Shown: positions 43,723-54,867, numbered from the stretch's first letter. The stretch is DNA of 64,000 bases from Bin55 sp965199895 (GCA_965199895.1 CBDATJ010000008.1:62001-126000), one strand, 5' to 3'. The notes: generated by a model from the sequence alone, not told the origin. Numbers and translations are program-made.

Positions 43723-44050
43723 GTACCTATAACCTCAATAGCTTCTACTATAGAGATATATGAATTCACTCCCCTGATTTCAAGACCAAAGTGCACAAAA
43801 CGACCCAATTCATCTAAATCGTTGATTCGAAACCGAGATTTGACACCGAAAGTTGGATCACCAGAATGGTTGTCACGGTGCACACAGGGAACTTAAACTA
43901 AGTGGCAATTTTATGCTGACCAACAAGTCTTGGAAGCACAATTTTATGCTATAGTTCCTTTCAAGACTCTTCACTGGGTTATCAGACTAGAATTCACTCC
44001 CACAAACTCCTAACTACCCACACCGACTTGAGCCTATATCAGACGATTCG
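43723..44050. promoter_or_regulatory. Divergent promoter region between lon and dut with a direct repeat
   Basis: There is no gene in these 328 bp. The 12-base sequence CAATTTTATGCT occurs twice in direct orientation, at 43906-43917 and 43939-43950, 33 bp apart (about three helical turns). This spacing would suit a regulator binding on one DNA face upstream of dut. Confidence 0.4.
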
Positions 44051-44707
44051 ATGCAATCTTCAACCAAGACTCCGTTTTTGACTTTTCTCACAGAGATGAT
44101 TGAGATGCAACGCGTGCACAACGTACAGGTTCATCCTGAATGGGATAAGCAGGGTTTTGCGTTCTACAGAGCTATCTGGACTGAGTGTGCTGAATTACTC
44201 GAACACTATGGTTGGAAGTGGTGGAGATCAACGGAACGAGACATCGCTCAAGTAAAGTTGGAGATTGTGGATATTTGGCACTTCGGTTTATCGATGATCA
44301 TCATCGAAGAACGGGAGATTGAAATGATTGCAACCCAAATGGATGCTATGATGGAACGGGTAGAGAATCCCGATCCTGAACACTTTATCTTCGCAGTAGA
44401 AAACTTAGCCGCACACGCTCTCAAACAAACCTTTAACATCCGAGCTTTCATGGAAGTCATGCGCCACTTACCGTTTTCGTTGTTCGAGCTGTATGGGATT
44501 TATAAAGGCAAGAACGTCCTTAATCGGTTTCGACAGCAGAATGGATACCAATCAGGAACCTACCAAAAACTATGGTCCGGTCGAGAAGACAACCTTCATT
44601 TAGCTGAAGTTGTCTCGAGTATTGATGTATTGTCAGACGAGTTTGAGATTGATTTGAGTCATGCACTCGCACAGAGGTATCAATCTCTAACAGGCAAACT
44701 GTGCTAA
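44051..44707 (+). CDS. dUTP diphosphatase, all-alpha dimeric type (dUTPase_2)
   Basis: This enzyme hydrolyses dUTP to dUMP, keeping uracil out of DNA and supplying dTMP synthesis. The 218-residue protein is helical, with the metal-binding pattern of the all-alpha NTP pyrophosphatase family: WTECAELLEHYGWKWWRST near residue 40 and KLEIVDIWHFGLSMI near residue 75. This is unlike the trimeric beta-type Dut of E. coli. It works downstream of the dCTP deaminase encoded at 12769. It overlaps the Nudix gene by seven bases, suggesting one nucleotide-clean-up operon. Confidence 0.85.
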   Translation: MQSSTKTPFLTFLTEMIEMQRVHNVQVHPEWDKQGFAFYRAIWTECAELLEHYGWKWWRSTERDIAQVKLEIVDIWHFGLSMIIIEEREIEMIATQMDAMMERVENPDPEHFIFAVENLAAHALKQTFNIRAFMEVMRHLPFSLFELYGIYKGKNVLNRFRQQNGYQSGTYQKLWSGREDNLHLAEVVSSIDVLSDEFEIDLSHALAQRYQSLTGKLC

Positions 44708-45246
44708 TTTCCAAGTCGGGTAGTGCTCGGCTACTACCGGATGATTGGGTTCCCCCTGTATACGCAACTTTGTTGTACATCGTTCATGATGGTCAAGTCT
44801 TGCTCATCGAAAAGAAGACCGGACACGGAGCAGGGAAAGTCAATGCACCGGGAGGTAAACTTGACCCCAACGAAACACCTAGAGATTGTGTGATAAGAGA
44901 GGTTAAAGAAGAGGTAGGATTGACGGTATCGTCACCCAAACTCGGAGCCATACTCAGATTTCAGGATCACGAAAATGGTTTTGCTCTTCAAGGGTTCGCT
45001 TTTGTGGGTTACGAATTTGAAGGCACCTTGGTTGAGACCAACGAAGCCAAACCATTCTGGTGTAACCTTCACGACATTCCCTATGACCTCATGTGGGAAG
45101 ATGACCAGTACTGGTTACCTTCTCTACTACAGAGGAAATCGATACGTGGGGACTTCTACTTTAGAAACGACCAACTCGAAACTTGGTCGGTAGAGATCCT
45201 AGATCACGGAGATTTTGGAACTACCGCTGACGAGCCGATCAGTTGA
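44701..45246 (+). CDS. Nudix hydrolase (MutT/8-oxo-dGTPase-like)
   Basis: This is a 181-residue Nudix protein. The complete Nudix box begins at GGKLDPNETPRDCV and ends in REVKEEVGL (G-x5-E-x7-REVKEEVGL, residues about 57-79). The N-terminal ATLLYIVHDGQVLLIEK and the W-rich region after the box resemble 8-oxo-dGTP diphosphatases of the MTH1 type. It starts with GTG at 44701 inside the end of dut, so both are likely translated together for nucleotide pool sanitation. The substrate is inferred. It overlaps the convergent aminotransferase end by eight bases. Confidence 0.85.
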   Translation: MLISKSGSARLLPDDWVPPVYATLLYIVHDGQVLLIEKKTGHGAGKVNAPGGKLDPNETPRDCVIREVKEEVGLTVSSPKLGAILRFQDHENGFALQGFAFVGYEFEGTLVETNEAKPFWCNLHDIPYDLMWEDDQYWLPSLLQRKSIRGDFYFRNDQLETWSVEILDHGDFGTTADEPIS

Positions 45247-46546
45247 TGGCTTGAGTCACCGAGTCTACAGCATTAGTGAGTGTGTGAACCATTTGATCGA
45301 CGTGCGACTCATCTATCGTCATCGGTGGACCAATCAGTACTACATCTCTCACGATTCCGGTTCCAGCAGCGTAAAAGTGAACTCCATCTTGGAAGCACTT
45401 GTTAATAATCTTTCCTGTGACATTATTGGAAATGTCATACTGTTCTTGTGTGCTACGATTCTTCACGACTTCAATAGCTTGCAGCATCCCCTTACCACGA
45501 AACTCTGCAACGTGGGGGTGATTAGAAAAGGCGGATTGAAGTTTGGTGGTGAGCATTTGACCTATCCGATTGGAGCGGGATACCAAGTCTTCACGTTCCA
45601 TGATTTCTAGTACTTTGTCTGCGGCTGCACATCCAGAGGGGTGTGAGCCGTAGGTGTGGAACATCACTGAAAATCCGGAACTGTTTTCGATAGGTTCTGC
45701 AACATGATCGGTAGAGAAGATTCCGTTAATGGGGGCATAACCAGCGGCTAGTCCTTTACCGCTCACGATCATGTCTGGTTCAGCGTCCCAATGTTCGTAA
45801 CCCCATGTGGTTCCTAAACGTCCAAATCCGGTCATGATTTCATCAGCAATCCAAAGAATGTCGTGTTTATCACACAGTTCACGAACTCCCTCCCAGTAAC
45901 CGTCTGGCGGGACCATAGCACCACCGCTTGCACCGATAACAGGTTCGCCGACTATGGCTGCTAGGGTATCCGCACTTTCTTCTTTGATCAGTCGTTCAAA
46001 AGCATCTACGTAATACTGGGTCGGATCACTACTCGGACATCTAAGAGGGTAGGGGGTAGGAGCAACTGGTATGGCGGGTAGAGTGTGTTCGATACCCACT
46101 TTGCGAGCTTCGTGCCCACCTAGAGTCATGGTCGCATGAGTGGTCCCGTGATAGGAAATATCCCGACCAATGATCTTGCACTTTTGTCTTTGGCCCTTAG
46201 CTGCGTAGTGCATGATTGCGATGCGCATAGCGGACTCGATAGCTTCCGATCCGCCGCTACAAAAATGAAACCTTGTGAAATTGGAAGGTAGCCAGTTTTT
46301 CTGGAGTCTCTTAACGAGTGCTTCGCGTTCGTCACAGTACCAGGGTGGAATGATGTAGTCTAGTTTTAGGACTGAATTCCGAATCGCATCAGCAACTTCG
46401 GTTCTTCCGTGTCCGATATTTGAAGCAACGGCTCCTGCGGCAGCATCTAAGATTGGTCGATCATTTTGGTCGTAGAGATAGACCCCCTCACTACGAGTGA
46501 TGTGAATGGGGTTGCCATTGTGAAGGAAGGGCCAATTTGCTGCCAT
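45239..46546 (-). CDS. Class III (omega-type) PLP-dependent aminotransferase
   Basis: This is a 435-residue class III aminotransferase of the acetylornithine/omega-amino acid family. Motifs are LDAAAGAVASNIGHGR near the start, FHFCSGGSEAIESAMRIA (cofactor phosphate binding), WIADEIMTGFGRLG (PLP aspartate, about residue 235) and MIVSGKGLAAGYAPI with the Schiff-base lysine near 265. A conserved GSHPSGCAAA follows. The donor and acceptor are not predictable; amines, beta-alanine or similar omega-amino compounds are typical. It is alone on its strand, so context does not help. Confidence 0.85.
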   Translation of the reverse strand: MAANWPFLHNGNPIHITRSEGVYLYDQNDRPILDAAAGAVASNIGHGRTEVADAIRNSVLKLDYIIPPWYCDEREALVKRLQKNWLPSNFTRFHFCSGGSEAIESAMRIAIMHYAAKGQRQKCKIIGRDISYHGTTHATMTLGGHEARKVGIEHTLPAIPVAPTPYPLRCPSSDPTQYYVDAFERLIKEESADTLAAIVGEPVIGASGGAMVPPDGYWEGVRELCDKHDILWIADEIMTGFGRLGTTWGYEHWDAEPDMIVSGKGLAAGYAPINGIFSTDHVAEPIENSSGFSVMFHTYGSHPSGCAAADKVLEIMEREDLVSRSNRIGQMLTTKLQSAFSNHPHVAEFRGKGMLQAIEVVKNRSTQEQYDISNNVTGKIINKCFQDGVHFYAAGTGIVRDVVLIGPPMTIDESHVDQMVHTLTNAVDSVTQAIN

Positions 46547-46691
46547 GAGTGCCTAAATAGTGCCTCAGAAGATTGCGGTATTATGCACTTGAACCTGGGG
46601 GTGATTTGGGTAGCGAGTGAACCTTGAAGAGTAGTTTTTGTCTTACGTTCACACAACCTGCTACTTGAATCTGGAGGTCTGGAGGATTTCC

Positions 46692-46943
46692 ATGAAACAA
46701 TTGAAGAGACAATTTCCAGTTATCGCTGGCTTGCTAGTTGTTGCGACGTTAGTTGTGACCTATTGGGTTCTCGCACAAGAAGTAGATGATGGTCATGCAC
46801 ATGCTGACGAACCTGACTGCCATTGGCAGTTTTCGGTCGCGGATAACATCGAGGACTACAACGCTGGGCATTATTGGAATGAATGCGAAGCGAGCATTTT
46901 CTATATTGTGGGCCATAAAGCTTATGACATAACGCTCCGTTAA
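46692..46943 (+). CDS. Small exported protein with His/Cys-rich mature part
   Basis: This is an 83-residue protein with an N-terminal signal or anchor (FPVIAGLLVVATLVVTYWVLA) and a mature part with DDGHAHADEPDCHW and a second cysteine in NECEAS. The clustered histidines and acidic residues could bind metal, but that is speculation. The ATG has a strong GGAGG eight bases upstream. It is monocistronic, divergent from the aminotransferase, and followed by a strong terminator hairpin at 47028-47064. I do not recognise the family. Confidence 0.65.
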   Translation: MKQLKRQFPVIAGLLVVATLVVTYWVLAQEVDDGHAHADEPDCHWQFSVADNIEDYNAGHYWNECEASIFYIVGHKAYDITLR

Positions 46944-47027
46944 TTTGGTTTTTTCATTTCAGCTCATTTCGGTTTCACCTTACCTCTGAATTTGCACGAT
47001 AGAAACAAATTAGATTTACTCTCTCTT

Positions 47028-47064
47028 GAAACACCACGATTCTGATTCACAATCGTGGTGTTTC
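47028..47064. terminator. Strong bidirectional terminator-like hairpin
   Basis: A perfect 14-bp stem (GAAACACCACGATT with AATCGTGGTGTTTC) and a 9-base loop lie between the small exported-protein gene and the convergent DUF1643 gene. The outer A/T-rich ends allow use in both directions. Confidence 0.75.
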
Positions 47065-47120
47065 TCTATGATGATTGAGAGAGTATTTGTTTCAGTTCAG
47101 AGTGAGACTCAGTATCAGAA

Positions 47121-47660
47121 CTAACTCTCCGTTCTCCCAGAGTACTGTATGGGTTCAGTGTGTTTGGGTAGGTACAGTGGATGTCGTGGACACCCTTCTT
47201 TGGTTGTTTCCAAGCACAGGATTCGAACATTTCCATTCGCTTGTCTGATCCAATCCAAAGTGATGAGATCGCGATCATTTCGTGCTCCTTGATTACCCCA
47301 ACCGACCATCAGAAATGGGTTTGTTTTTGGGTGTTGTGTGCTCATCGATTCTTGGACGGCATCCTTTACATACTGTTCGTTGTCGGGTCCCACAGGGTCG
47401 TCCATCTCAAATAGATCATCAGGCTTGGTTGCGCGACCTGCATATACGTTTACAACCACACAACCTCCGAATCCCCACAGGACACTAAAGCCCATGACCC
47501 GCCGAATAGTAGGATCGTGTTGTTGTGCATCAGCAGTACTTCCATTAAGCAATACCCACGTCAACCTCGGAAGTTGATCATTCCAGATCCGATCTAATCG
47601 GTAACGGTATCGACCACACTTGCAAATAACAGCGTCGTTGACTAGCAATTGTCTCTTCAC
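47121..47660 (-). CDS. DUF1643 domain protein
   Basis: This is a 179-residue DUF1643 protein; the family is common on phages, plasmids and genomic islands and has no known function. Family stretches are YRYRLDRIWNDQLPRLTWVL, DPTIRRVMGFSVLWGFGG followed by VVNVYAGRATKPDDL, and DDPVGPDNEQYV. The usual LNPSTAD motif reads LNGSTAD here, a change at a highly conserved proline. It lies at the left edge of the second island. The 447 bp to the next gene hold only short frames, one encoding about 30 residues from a GTG near 47687 that I could not verify. Confidence 0.8.
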   Translation of the reverse strand: MKRQLLVNDAVICKCGRYRYRLDRIWNDQLPRLTWVLLNGSTADAQQHDPTIRRVMGFSVLWGFGGCVVVNVYAGRATKPDDLFEMDDPVGPDNEQYVKDAVQESMSTQHPKTNPFLMVGWGNQGARNDRDLITLDWIRQANGNVRILCLETTKEGCPRHPLYLPKHTEPIQYSGRTES

Positions 47661-48106
47661 AAACGGTTACTGTCGCAAAGAACAGGGTGATTAAAGAATT
47701 CTCAGAGTTTGCTGAAATAAAGAGATGTCTGGGACATACATTAGAGGAAAGTAAACCCCACGCAGTTAGAGAGGAGTGAGTTGATGGATTATGAAGGAAG
47801 GGGTAACCGACCAAGAATTAATTGAATTGTAGACTGTAGTGATTAAGGAGATTTGGTTTTCTGAGTGTTATCAGTTCACGTTGTTTCCCTGGGTTTATTG
47901 AAATTATTGGAAGACGGCATCCTTGTGTCCGAAAGTGCACGGTGGTGTTGTCAGTGATATTGAGGGAATGTGTGCACTGGATGTATAGAGTGATCCGAAA
48001 AGCAATTTGTAGCCTTGAAATTTTTGAGGGCAAACTCAAGAAAAGAATTTCAATTCAATTGGATTTAATCGTTTGTTCAGAGAGTGAAAATCAAAAGATC
48101 AGTTGG

Positions 48107-49342
48107 TCAAGCAGCTTCAGCTAGTTCAACGATGGGGTCATCGTCGTCTTTCTCCTGAAGATAGTCTCGAACCAACAAGATTAATGTGCTCAAACGTTCG
48201 ACATCTTCCACCTCAAGTACGTCCCATCCCATGTCGACGTGACGCGAACTTGTTGCAGTCATCTCAACTTGCTGTTGCATGTACAACAGCATTTCATGAA
48301 TGACACAACCACGTTGACCCGAGTCAGCAGGAGGTGGTTTGACTACCTCGTAACCGATTGCATTGTCAAAAGTGGACAACAAACAGGTAGTGATACCGGA
48401 TGCTGATGCCAAGTCTTCCACTACCGAACGGATAGATGTTCTACGACGAGCATATGGACTAGAACTGTTAGCAAGGAATCTCTCGAGGGTTATTTGAGTG
48501 TTGAAGTCGGGTGTCTCAGCTTTAGGCTTGGTCACTTTGGGTTGGGGGGTTGCAGGTTTGGGCTTTAGTTTGTGTTTTGGTTTAACTAAATTCTTCAGTT
48601 CTACATTGAAATCTACGATAGGTGACATCATTCTTCGCACATCCTCTATCTTGAGATTGCAACCCAATGCGATTTCATCTTCAACCACTAGTTGAAATCC
48701 TTCCATATCCCATTCTTCGGTATCTATTTCCTCACACATATCCCGAAAGGCTTGATCGAACGAATCGGTTGGTGGGGCACACTTTTTCCAAATTTGAGCC
48801 ATTTTTTGGTGAAGTAGACGAATCTCTACGATGAACTGACGACCCAATCCAGCGTACAAAGCAATAGGTATGGCAGGCAACAACACCTTGAGAGTAAATT
48901 TCATATCGCTATACAGGGATTTACTGATTGGAAAACCATTTGTAACCAACCATCGAATGGCGACTATGTCCTTCAGTGTCTTCTGACTCGATTCGTTCAG
49001 GAGTTCAATACACCGTTGCACCATGAGAGCTCGTTCAATGAACGTGCTTTGTGCAGACAATTCCTTCTGAATGAGAACTGAAATTATGGTCTGAATTTCA
49101 TTCAGAGGTTCACGAACGACACAATCTGCTAAGATTGGTTTAGCTCCTGGCTTTAACTCTTGGTTAATCGAATTGATTAACCGAAGACGATTGTGACCTC
49201 CACCAATCAGTGAATAGCTGTTACCATCTTTATTTTTGCAAACAATGAGCGGTTCAACTAATCCGCGATGTTTGATTGACTCTCTGAGTGAATACTCTTC
49301 AGGGGGATGTCTGAGAGGGTTGAGAGGATTGGAAATGCACAT
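48107..49342 (-). CDS. Second ICE-type ParB-like protein
   Basis: This is a 411-residue ParB-domain protein with the same architecture as the one at 13636-15003: an N-terminal YSLRESIKHRGLVEPLIVC, SLIGGGHNRLRLI, a helical middle with IALYAGLGRQFIVEIRLLHQ, then a proline/lysine-rich linker (KPKHKLKPKPATPQPK) and a helical C-terminus. Sequence identity to the first copy is low, so it is an old paralogue or comes from another element. It has no ParA or other ICE genes nearby, so it looks like the remnant of a second GI element. The upstream bases are AT-rich (ATATACAATAGTTATGGATAT-like), resembling promoters in the ICE. Confidence 0.7.
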   Translation of the reverse strand: MCISNPLNPLRHPPEEYSLRESIKHRGLVEPLIVCKNKDGNSYSLIGGGHNRLRLINSINQELKPGAKPILADCVVREPLNEIQTIISVLIQKELSAQSTFIERALMVQRCIELLNESSQKTLKDIVAIRWLVTNGFPISKSLYSDMKFTLKVLLPAIPIALYAGLGRQFIVEIRLLHQKMAQIWKKCAPPTDSFDQAFRDMCEEIDTEEWDMEGFQLVVEDEIALGCNLKIEDVRRMMSPIVDFNVELKNLVKPKHKLKPKPATPQPKVTKPKAETPDFNTQITLERFLANSSSPYARRRTSIRSVVEDLASASGITTCLLSTFDNAIGYEVVKPPPADSGQRGCVIHEMLLYMQQQVEMTATSSRHVDMGWDVLEVEDVERLSTLILLVRDYLQEKDDDDPIVELAEAA

Positions 49343-49529
49343 GTGAGTTTTCGATCTAGATACACGGTATAAACATATCTATTTGTCCATTATTATATAC
49401 AATAGTTATGGATATGATAAATTCAAGTAGATACTTGAAAATTTCTTGCACAGATCTTGAATTCACATCAGTTACGATGTGCACTAGTAGACTTGATTAG
49501 GCTAGCTCAATTGAGCCAACCAAGAGCTA

Positions 49530-52500
49530 CTACTTTTTCACCATCTTAGGATGAATCCTCAGAGGAGGCATTGACTGTTGGATTTTTCGAGTTTCTATTC
49601 CTGCGGTGATGGCACGTTTGAGCAATCGCAAGGGATAGGCGGGATCCTTCATGGTTTCGTTGGCGAAGTCGTTCGGATCGTTGACGATACCGCTGTCTTT
49701 GTGTGTGCGCACTTGTTGTCGATCCATAACCCATGCCACTAAACTTCGTCCATTGACGGTGAACTCATAGGTTTCTTCGGGAATACCTGAGACCGTCAGG
49801 AAATGGTTGTAGCGGATGGTTGAACGATCGTTCTTGTCTGGGAACCTCATCTTTTCAACCCGGTATTTCTTTTCGTCCTCCTGTAGTGATAAGGTGACCG
49901 GGTCCACCCATTCTTCCTTCACGGGATACTCTTCAATCTCGTCATAGTCGACGTGAAGGTCCGCCAGTTGTCTGCCCCATTCAGAAAACGCGAGAAAGTC
50001 CTCGACCGATGCAACGGCGGGAATTCGGGGTAATTCCTTTTGTAGGTTGGCTTGAAATCTCTCAAGGTACTCCGGACACTGAAGGAGACCATAGATATAG
50101 TAGAAAACCTGGTCGTCGTGGATGGAGAGATTAGGGTAGAAGGATTTCAGTTCTTCTACCCCCGTTCCAAGATTGGAAACCATGGATCCAGATTGAGCTT
50201 CCGGTTCTGGTCCATGAGATGTCAAAAGAGCTGCAAACGGTGGCAGGGGTTTCGATCTGGGAAAACACTTGGATGCGCGTACCACTTCCAAATCGGGTAC
50301 GCGATCCACCATCCAAGAAACCAAATCTGGGCTACCCACCGCTCCATTGGTACAAATAGTCCTAATCCTGGTGGCTGGGGTGACAAAGAACTGAAGCACT
50401 TGGCGGATTCGACCTACTAAAGAAGAGTTAGGATAGCTCCACAATTGGGTCATCGGACGGTAATTGGCTATCGCCAGACAGCTGGGTTCAAATTCCATCT
50501 TTTGTTTAGCTTGCAGACTTTGAAACAGTTCACCACTCCAAGCAATTTTGGTTCGGTCATAGGTCACGAAGTCCTTGGGTTCAATATTTCTACCGTCCGC
50601 CTTATACCGTTCCACTTCCTGATTAAAAAATTCAATAATTGACTCAACGTTCTTTTCTAGTTTGGTTTTGCTGTAGTTGTAAACCCAGGTATCTCGAACC
50701 TGTCGCCATCCCTAACGTTTCACCTCTGAAAAGAGAATCACCCCTTTGATTTCGTTTCTGACTTAAAGGCAAAAAGTTCTGAAATTGATCACTTCGTTGG
50801 TTGATCCAATCATGATGTTGGTTGGGTTTGATTTCGATGAGTGGGGTGTGTTCGAGACTATGGAATTGGATCAGTTGGTCGAATTTCTGTTGTCGACTCA
50901 AATAATCACCAATGTCGTGATACCAAATCCGTGCTCGTTCGGTGACCGAAACATCTTTGACTAAAAACGTCAAAGTGATGGTACTGCGACTGGCTTGTCC
51001 AAAGATCTTATCTCCTTCCTTCCTCCAGGCCTCCCCCTTCAATCGCGCATTGCCTCGCAGATTCACCACATACACATTCGAAAACTCATCCACAAAACAC
51101 GAACGTATCCCGGCGGCTGCTTTTCCATCTAACCAGCCTCCTCCCGTCACAAAGGCGACGACACCCTGATCTCCTAAACGATCCGTCGCCCAACGATAGG
51201 CTCGGACATAGCTGTCATAAAGAGAATTTCTATTTGCTCCCTTTATGGATTTTGAAACGTATGTTTCTGAGATTCGACGGTCCAGTGTCAGATAGTCAAC
51301 ATTGGCCGCATTATCACTTCCACTCTTTTGTCCTTTAGAGTAAGGAGGATTACCCATGACTACGTCAAAAGACACTTGTTGTTGAGCTTCGATGCGCTCA
51401 TGATTCAAAGGGAACAGGCCTTTGAGCTCACTGCCCGCTTCAAAACTCTGAAACGTATCCTGAAAGACCAATCGATCAAACGGTTCATAGGCTCCATCAC
51501 CCCGGGCTTCGTGATACACCGCTTCAATGTTGATGCCGGCCACGTAATACGCTAACAACACCATCTCATTAGCATGGATCTCTTCTCGATACTTGCGTTG
51601 CAGATCGTCCCTACCGATGAGCCCCGACTGCAGGAGTCGGGTGATAAAAGTACCCGTACCCACAAACGGATCAATGACATGGACTCCCTCATCACTCAGA
51701 CTCTTACCAAAATGCCGGTTAAGTAAGTATTCGGTCGAGTTCAAGACATAATCAACAAGTTCAACCGGAGTGAACGCAATCCCCAACATCTCGGTCGCCC
51801 GCGGAAATGCCGTGCGAAAGAACTTATCGTATAACTCTCGTACCAACTCCTGTTTCGCCCGAGAAGTCCGGGTATCTTGAATCCGCCATTCCACTTCATC
51901 GTAAAACGACTGTAACGATTCCGTTTCTTTCTCGAGATTGCGTTCATCCAAAGTGGCTAACACTCGCTCCATCGCTTTGGAAACGGAATTCTGTTGGATA
52001 AACTCATGACCTTCAAACAACGAGTTGAAGATCGGTCGAGTAATCACGTGTTGAGCGAGTAACTCTAACGCTTGCGCGGCCGTCACCGCCGGATTGAGAT
52101 CATCCTGAAGTTCCGAAACAAACGCTTGAAACACCTGCAAACTCGCGGGATCTCCTTCCAGGGTCGTTCGTATCCGAGTGATCTGCGTCTGCGCAATGCG
52201 ACCCACATCTCCCGCCCAATCCTGCCAGTACGTAGCCCGACCCACCTTCTGCACCAACTTCGCATAAACCGCCGTACTAAACGCATCCCCCATCGACCGA
52301 TCTAAACCTGGCTGAAGATCCAGTTCCTTATCCTCAACCATCGCTTCTGATCTTCCCACACTCGGGGCCGCAGATGATTCTTGATAGTCTGCTTGGTGAG
52401 TTTCGGGTAGCTCGTGCAAGATCTGGATGCGACTTAAGGCACTCCCTTCAAGTTGCAGTCGATTAATATCAGCTTCCAGTCTCTCATCGTGCGACTTCAG

Positions 52501-54375
52501 AGCATTGATCACCTCCCAAACCGTCTCATAAGCCTTGTTTTGCTTCAACGACGCTTCGGGCGTGAGCCCACTGGGGATCGCCACCGGTAACACCACATAC
52601 CCAAACTTCTTACCCGGAGCTCGACGCATCACCCGTCCTACGGCTTGAACCACGTCAATCGGACTCTTGCGCGGATGGAAAAACACGATCCCATCTAAAG
52701 CCGGAACATCAACTCCTTCCCCCAAACATCGGACATTGCTCAAGATCCGAATTTCAGACGCTTGCGGTTGATCCGCCAGCCAATCTAACATCCTCGTTCG
52801 ATAGTGGCTGCCATCGGTGCCATCCACGTGATTCACTTCACACCTCCACGGAGTGTCTGCAGTGAGATCTTGCTCCGTGTAATGTTCAATGACCTCTTGA
52901 AACTCTCGGGTCACCAGCTTGGAATTGCGGATGGTATTACAGAACGCCAACACTCTGCGACACGGATCCGGATCTTCTGCAAATCCGTGGGAGCCTGTTG
53001 TGGCCTTCAACAAGGCTTTGTAACACCCCACTATCTTGGTGACATCATCTAATTTGATGTCTTTATCTTCGGATTCCAGCAGCTTTTGCAGAGCCGCATT
53101 CACCATGCCTTCATCCAATGCCAGCACGATCACTCGATAGTCCGAAAGCAGCTGGTTTTCAACCGCCCACGCAAACCCACGGTAATACAACACTTCCCCA
53201 AACTGACGTGCATCGTCCATCGAACACAACGTCACCGAACCTTGGTCGGCACTGGCTTTCGAGGCCGCAGTGTACACCCGAGGAGTGGCCGTGAGGTATA
53301 ACCGTTTGCGACTGTGGACATAGTCGGCATCGTGGACTCGAACAAAGACCGAACCTTCTTGATCGGCCTCCACCTGACCGGTCGTCCGGTGGGCTTCATC
53401 ACACAGCATCAAATCAAATACGGGTAATCCATAGTCTCTCTGGGCTTCATGAATCACTGCTAAAGAGTGATACGTCGCAAACACAACCGTGATCGCTTCG
53501 GCATCGTCCGCACCGGCAGCCGTGGCGAATGGCTCGGGATCGGTGGTCGGGAGGATCACCAGATCGGATGCCGATAGGTGAATCACATCTTGATTGACTC
53601 GACCCCCCACTTGTTGATCCGAACAGACCGAATAACTTCTTAACCGGACCGTCGCATCTCCGTGCCACTCCCGAATCATCTGTGACATCAGAGCTAACGA
53701 AGGGACAAGCACCAAAATACGTGAACCCACCCCAAAGACTTGTTCCGCGACCAACAGTCCGGTATAGGTCTTACCGGTTCCGCACGCCATGATGATCTGA
53801 CCTCGATCCGCCGTTGCTAATCCGCTCCGTACCTTGACCACGGCTTCTGCTTGATGATCTCGAGGTCTCTTGCGAGCCTTGTGTCTTAAGGTCCCATCAC
53901 GGAGATACTGATCCCAATCGAGCTGACTCTTCTCTAGGTGTTGCAGTCGAACACGGGTGACTCCCCCGCGTTCCACGAAATCACGAAAGTTCTTACCGGG
54001 TTCGGTGGCCGTGGTATCGACGAAGATTAAATGTTCAAACCCTAGAGATTTAGATTCCGAATAAAACGAATCGATGTCTTTTCGTTGCAGAACTGCATCA
54101 CTCTGGCGACATTTCGCTTGAACCGCGGCCCATCCACCGCCGTGCTCAGGTCGAATTTTCGCCACCAGATCAATGCCTCGATCCTGCTCACTCCAATCCG
54201 GTCGAAACTCCCGAACCCAATCCCCATACCTCCACACCGGACCGTACCGTTGCTGAGCCTCACGATCGTGACCCAGGTAAACCTGAACCAACTCTTCAAA
54301 CCGCGTCCCAATGCCACGCAAGCTATCTTGAGACTCACGGATGGCATCAATGACTTGATGAAACTTTCTAGCCAT
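49530..54375 (-). pseudogene. Type ISP restriction-modification enzyme, split by one frameshift
   Basis: This is a single-polypeptide nuclease-helicase-methyltransferase of the LlaBIII-like type ISP class, about 1610 codons. From the start at 54375: an Mrr-like nuclease domain (DRGIDLVAKI, then WAAVQAKCRQS, residues 75-115), a superfamily 2 helicase (IIMACGTGKTYTG near 195 and LMLCDEAHRTTG), a methyltransferase (VIDPFVGTGTFITRLL near 875 and VVMGNPPYSKGQK), then target recognition. The first frame ends at 50644 with a non-family tail. Dropping one base near 50692-50697 restores family-like sequence (DTWVYNYSKTKLEKN) that continues to 49530. Either inactivated or an assembly error. GC is higher than in neighbouring genes. 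Confidence 0.85.
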
Positions 54376-54561
54376 AACTTCCCTTTTCTGTTCGAACTTA
54401 GACCTGAACGAAGTCTACATTATTCCTCGCAATCAGTGAGGTATAGTTAGTGAACTACTACTAGTTAGATGAGAGAACTGAACTGGAGACACAGCATTTG
54501 GTTGGATTCACCAACACTGCTGAACAGAAACCTCGGAGGCAGATTAAGAAATTTTTGTCAG

Positions 54562-54867
54562 TTAGTTAGCGACGCGTGTACCTTTGACTGGTGCGTTACC
54601 ATACATTCCCAAAGACACATGACCTTCAAGACTATCACCATCGACTTCAACTTTGTACTGCAGGGTCATGGGCATAGGTTGAGTGATATAGGTTGACCAA
54701 GTCAGCTTGTTGTCGGCTACTGCTCCATCTTCAATTTCGACTCTACCATGCTGCCACTCCATGTGTCCAGTGAATTTATCACCGTCAGAATTGATTGTTA
54801 ATTTACTTTCGTACACACCCATGGGTGTGTTGATTAATGTGTCGAAGGTACCGTCGACATTGCTCAT
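54562..54867 (-). CDS. Small conserved beta-rich protein
   Basis: This is a 101-residue protein with an alternating beta-strand pattern (VDGTFDTLINTPMGVYESKL, LTINSDGDKFTGHM, EIEDGAVADNKLTW, MTLQYKVEVDGDSLEG). Similar short single-domain proteins occur in many bacteria without known function; the repeated strand-turn pattern resembles lipocalin-like beta-barrels. GGAG lies seven bases before the ATG. It stands alone between the type ISP enzyme and mpl and probably marks the island's right edge. 54868-55202 beyond it holds no gene I can support. Confidence 0.7.
   Translation of the reverse strand: MSNVDGTFDTLINTPMGVYESKLTINSDGDKFTGHMEWQHGRVEIEDGAVADNKLTWSTYITQPMPMTLQYKVEVDGDSLEGHVSLGMYGNAPVKGTRVAN

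Noticed and set aside
47687..47779. Short plus-strand frame from GTG encoding about 30 residues
   Set aside because: Too short and without a ribosome binding site; an antitoxin remnant cannot be shown.
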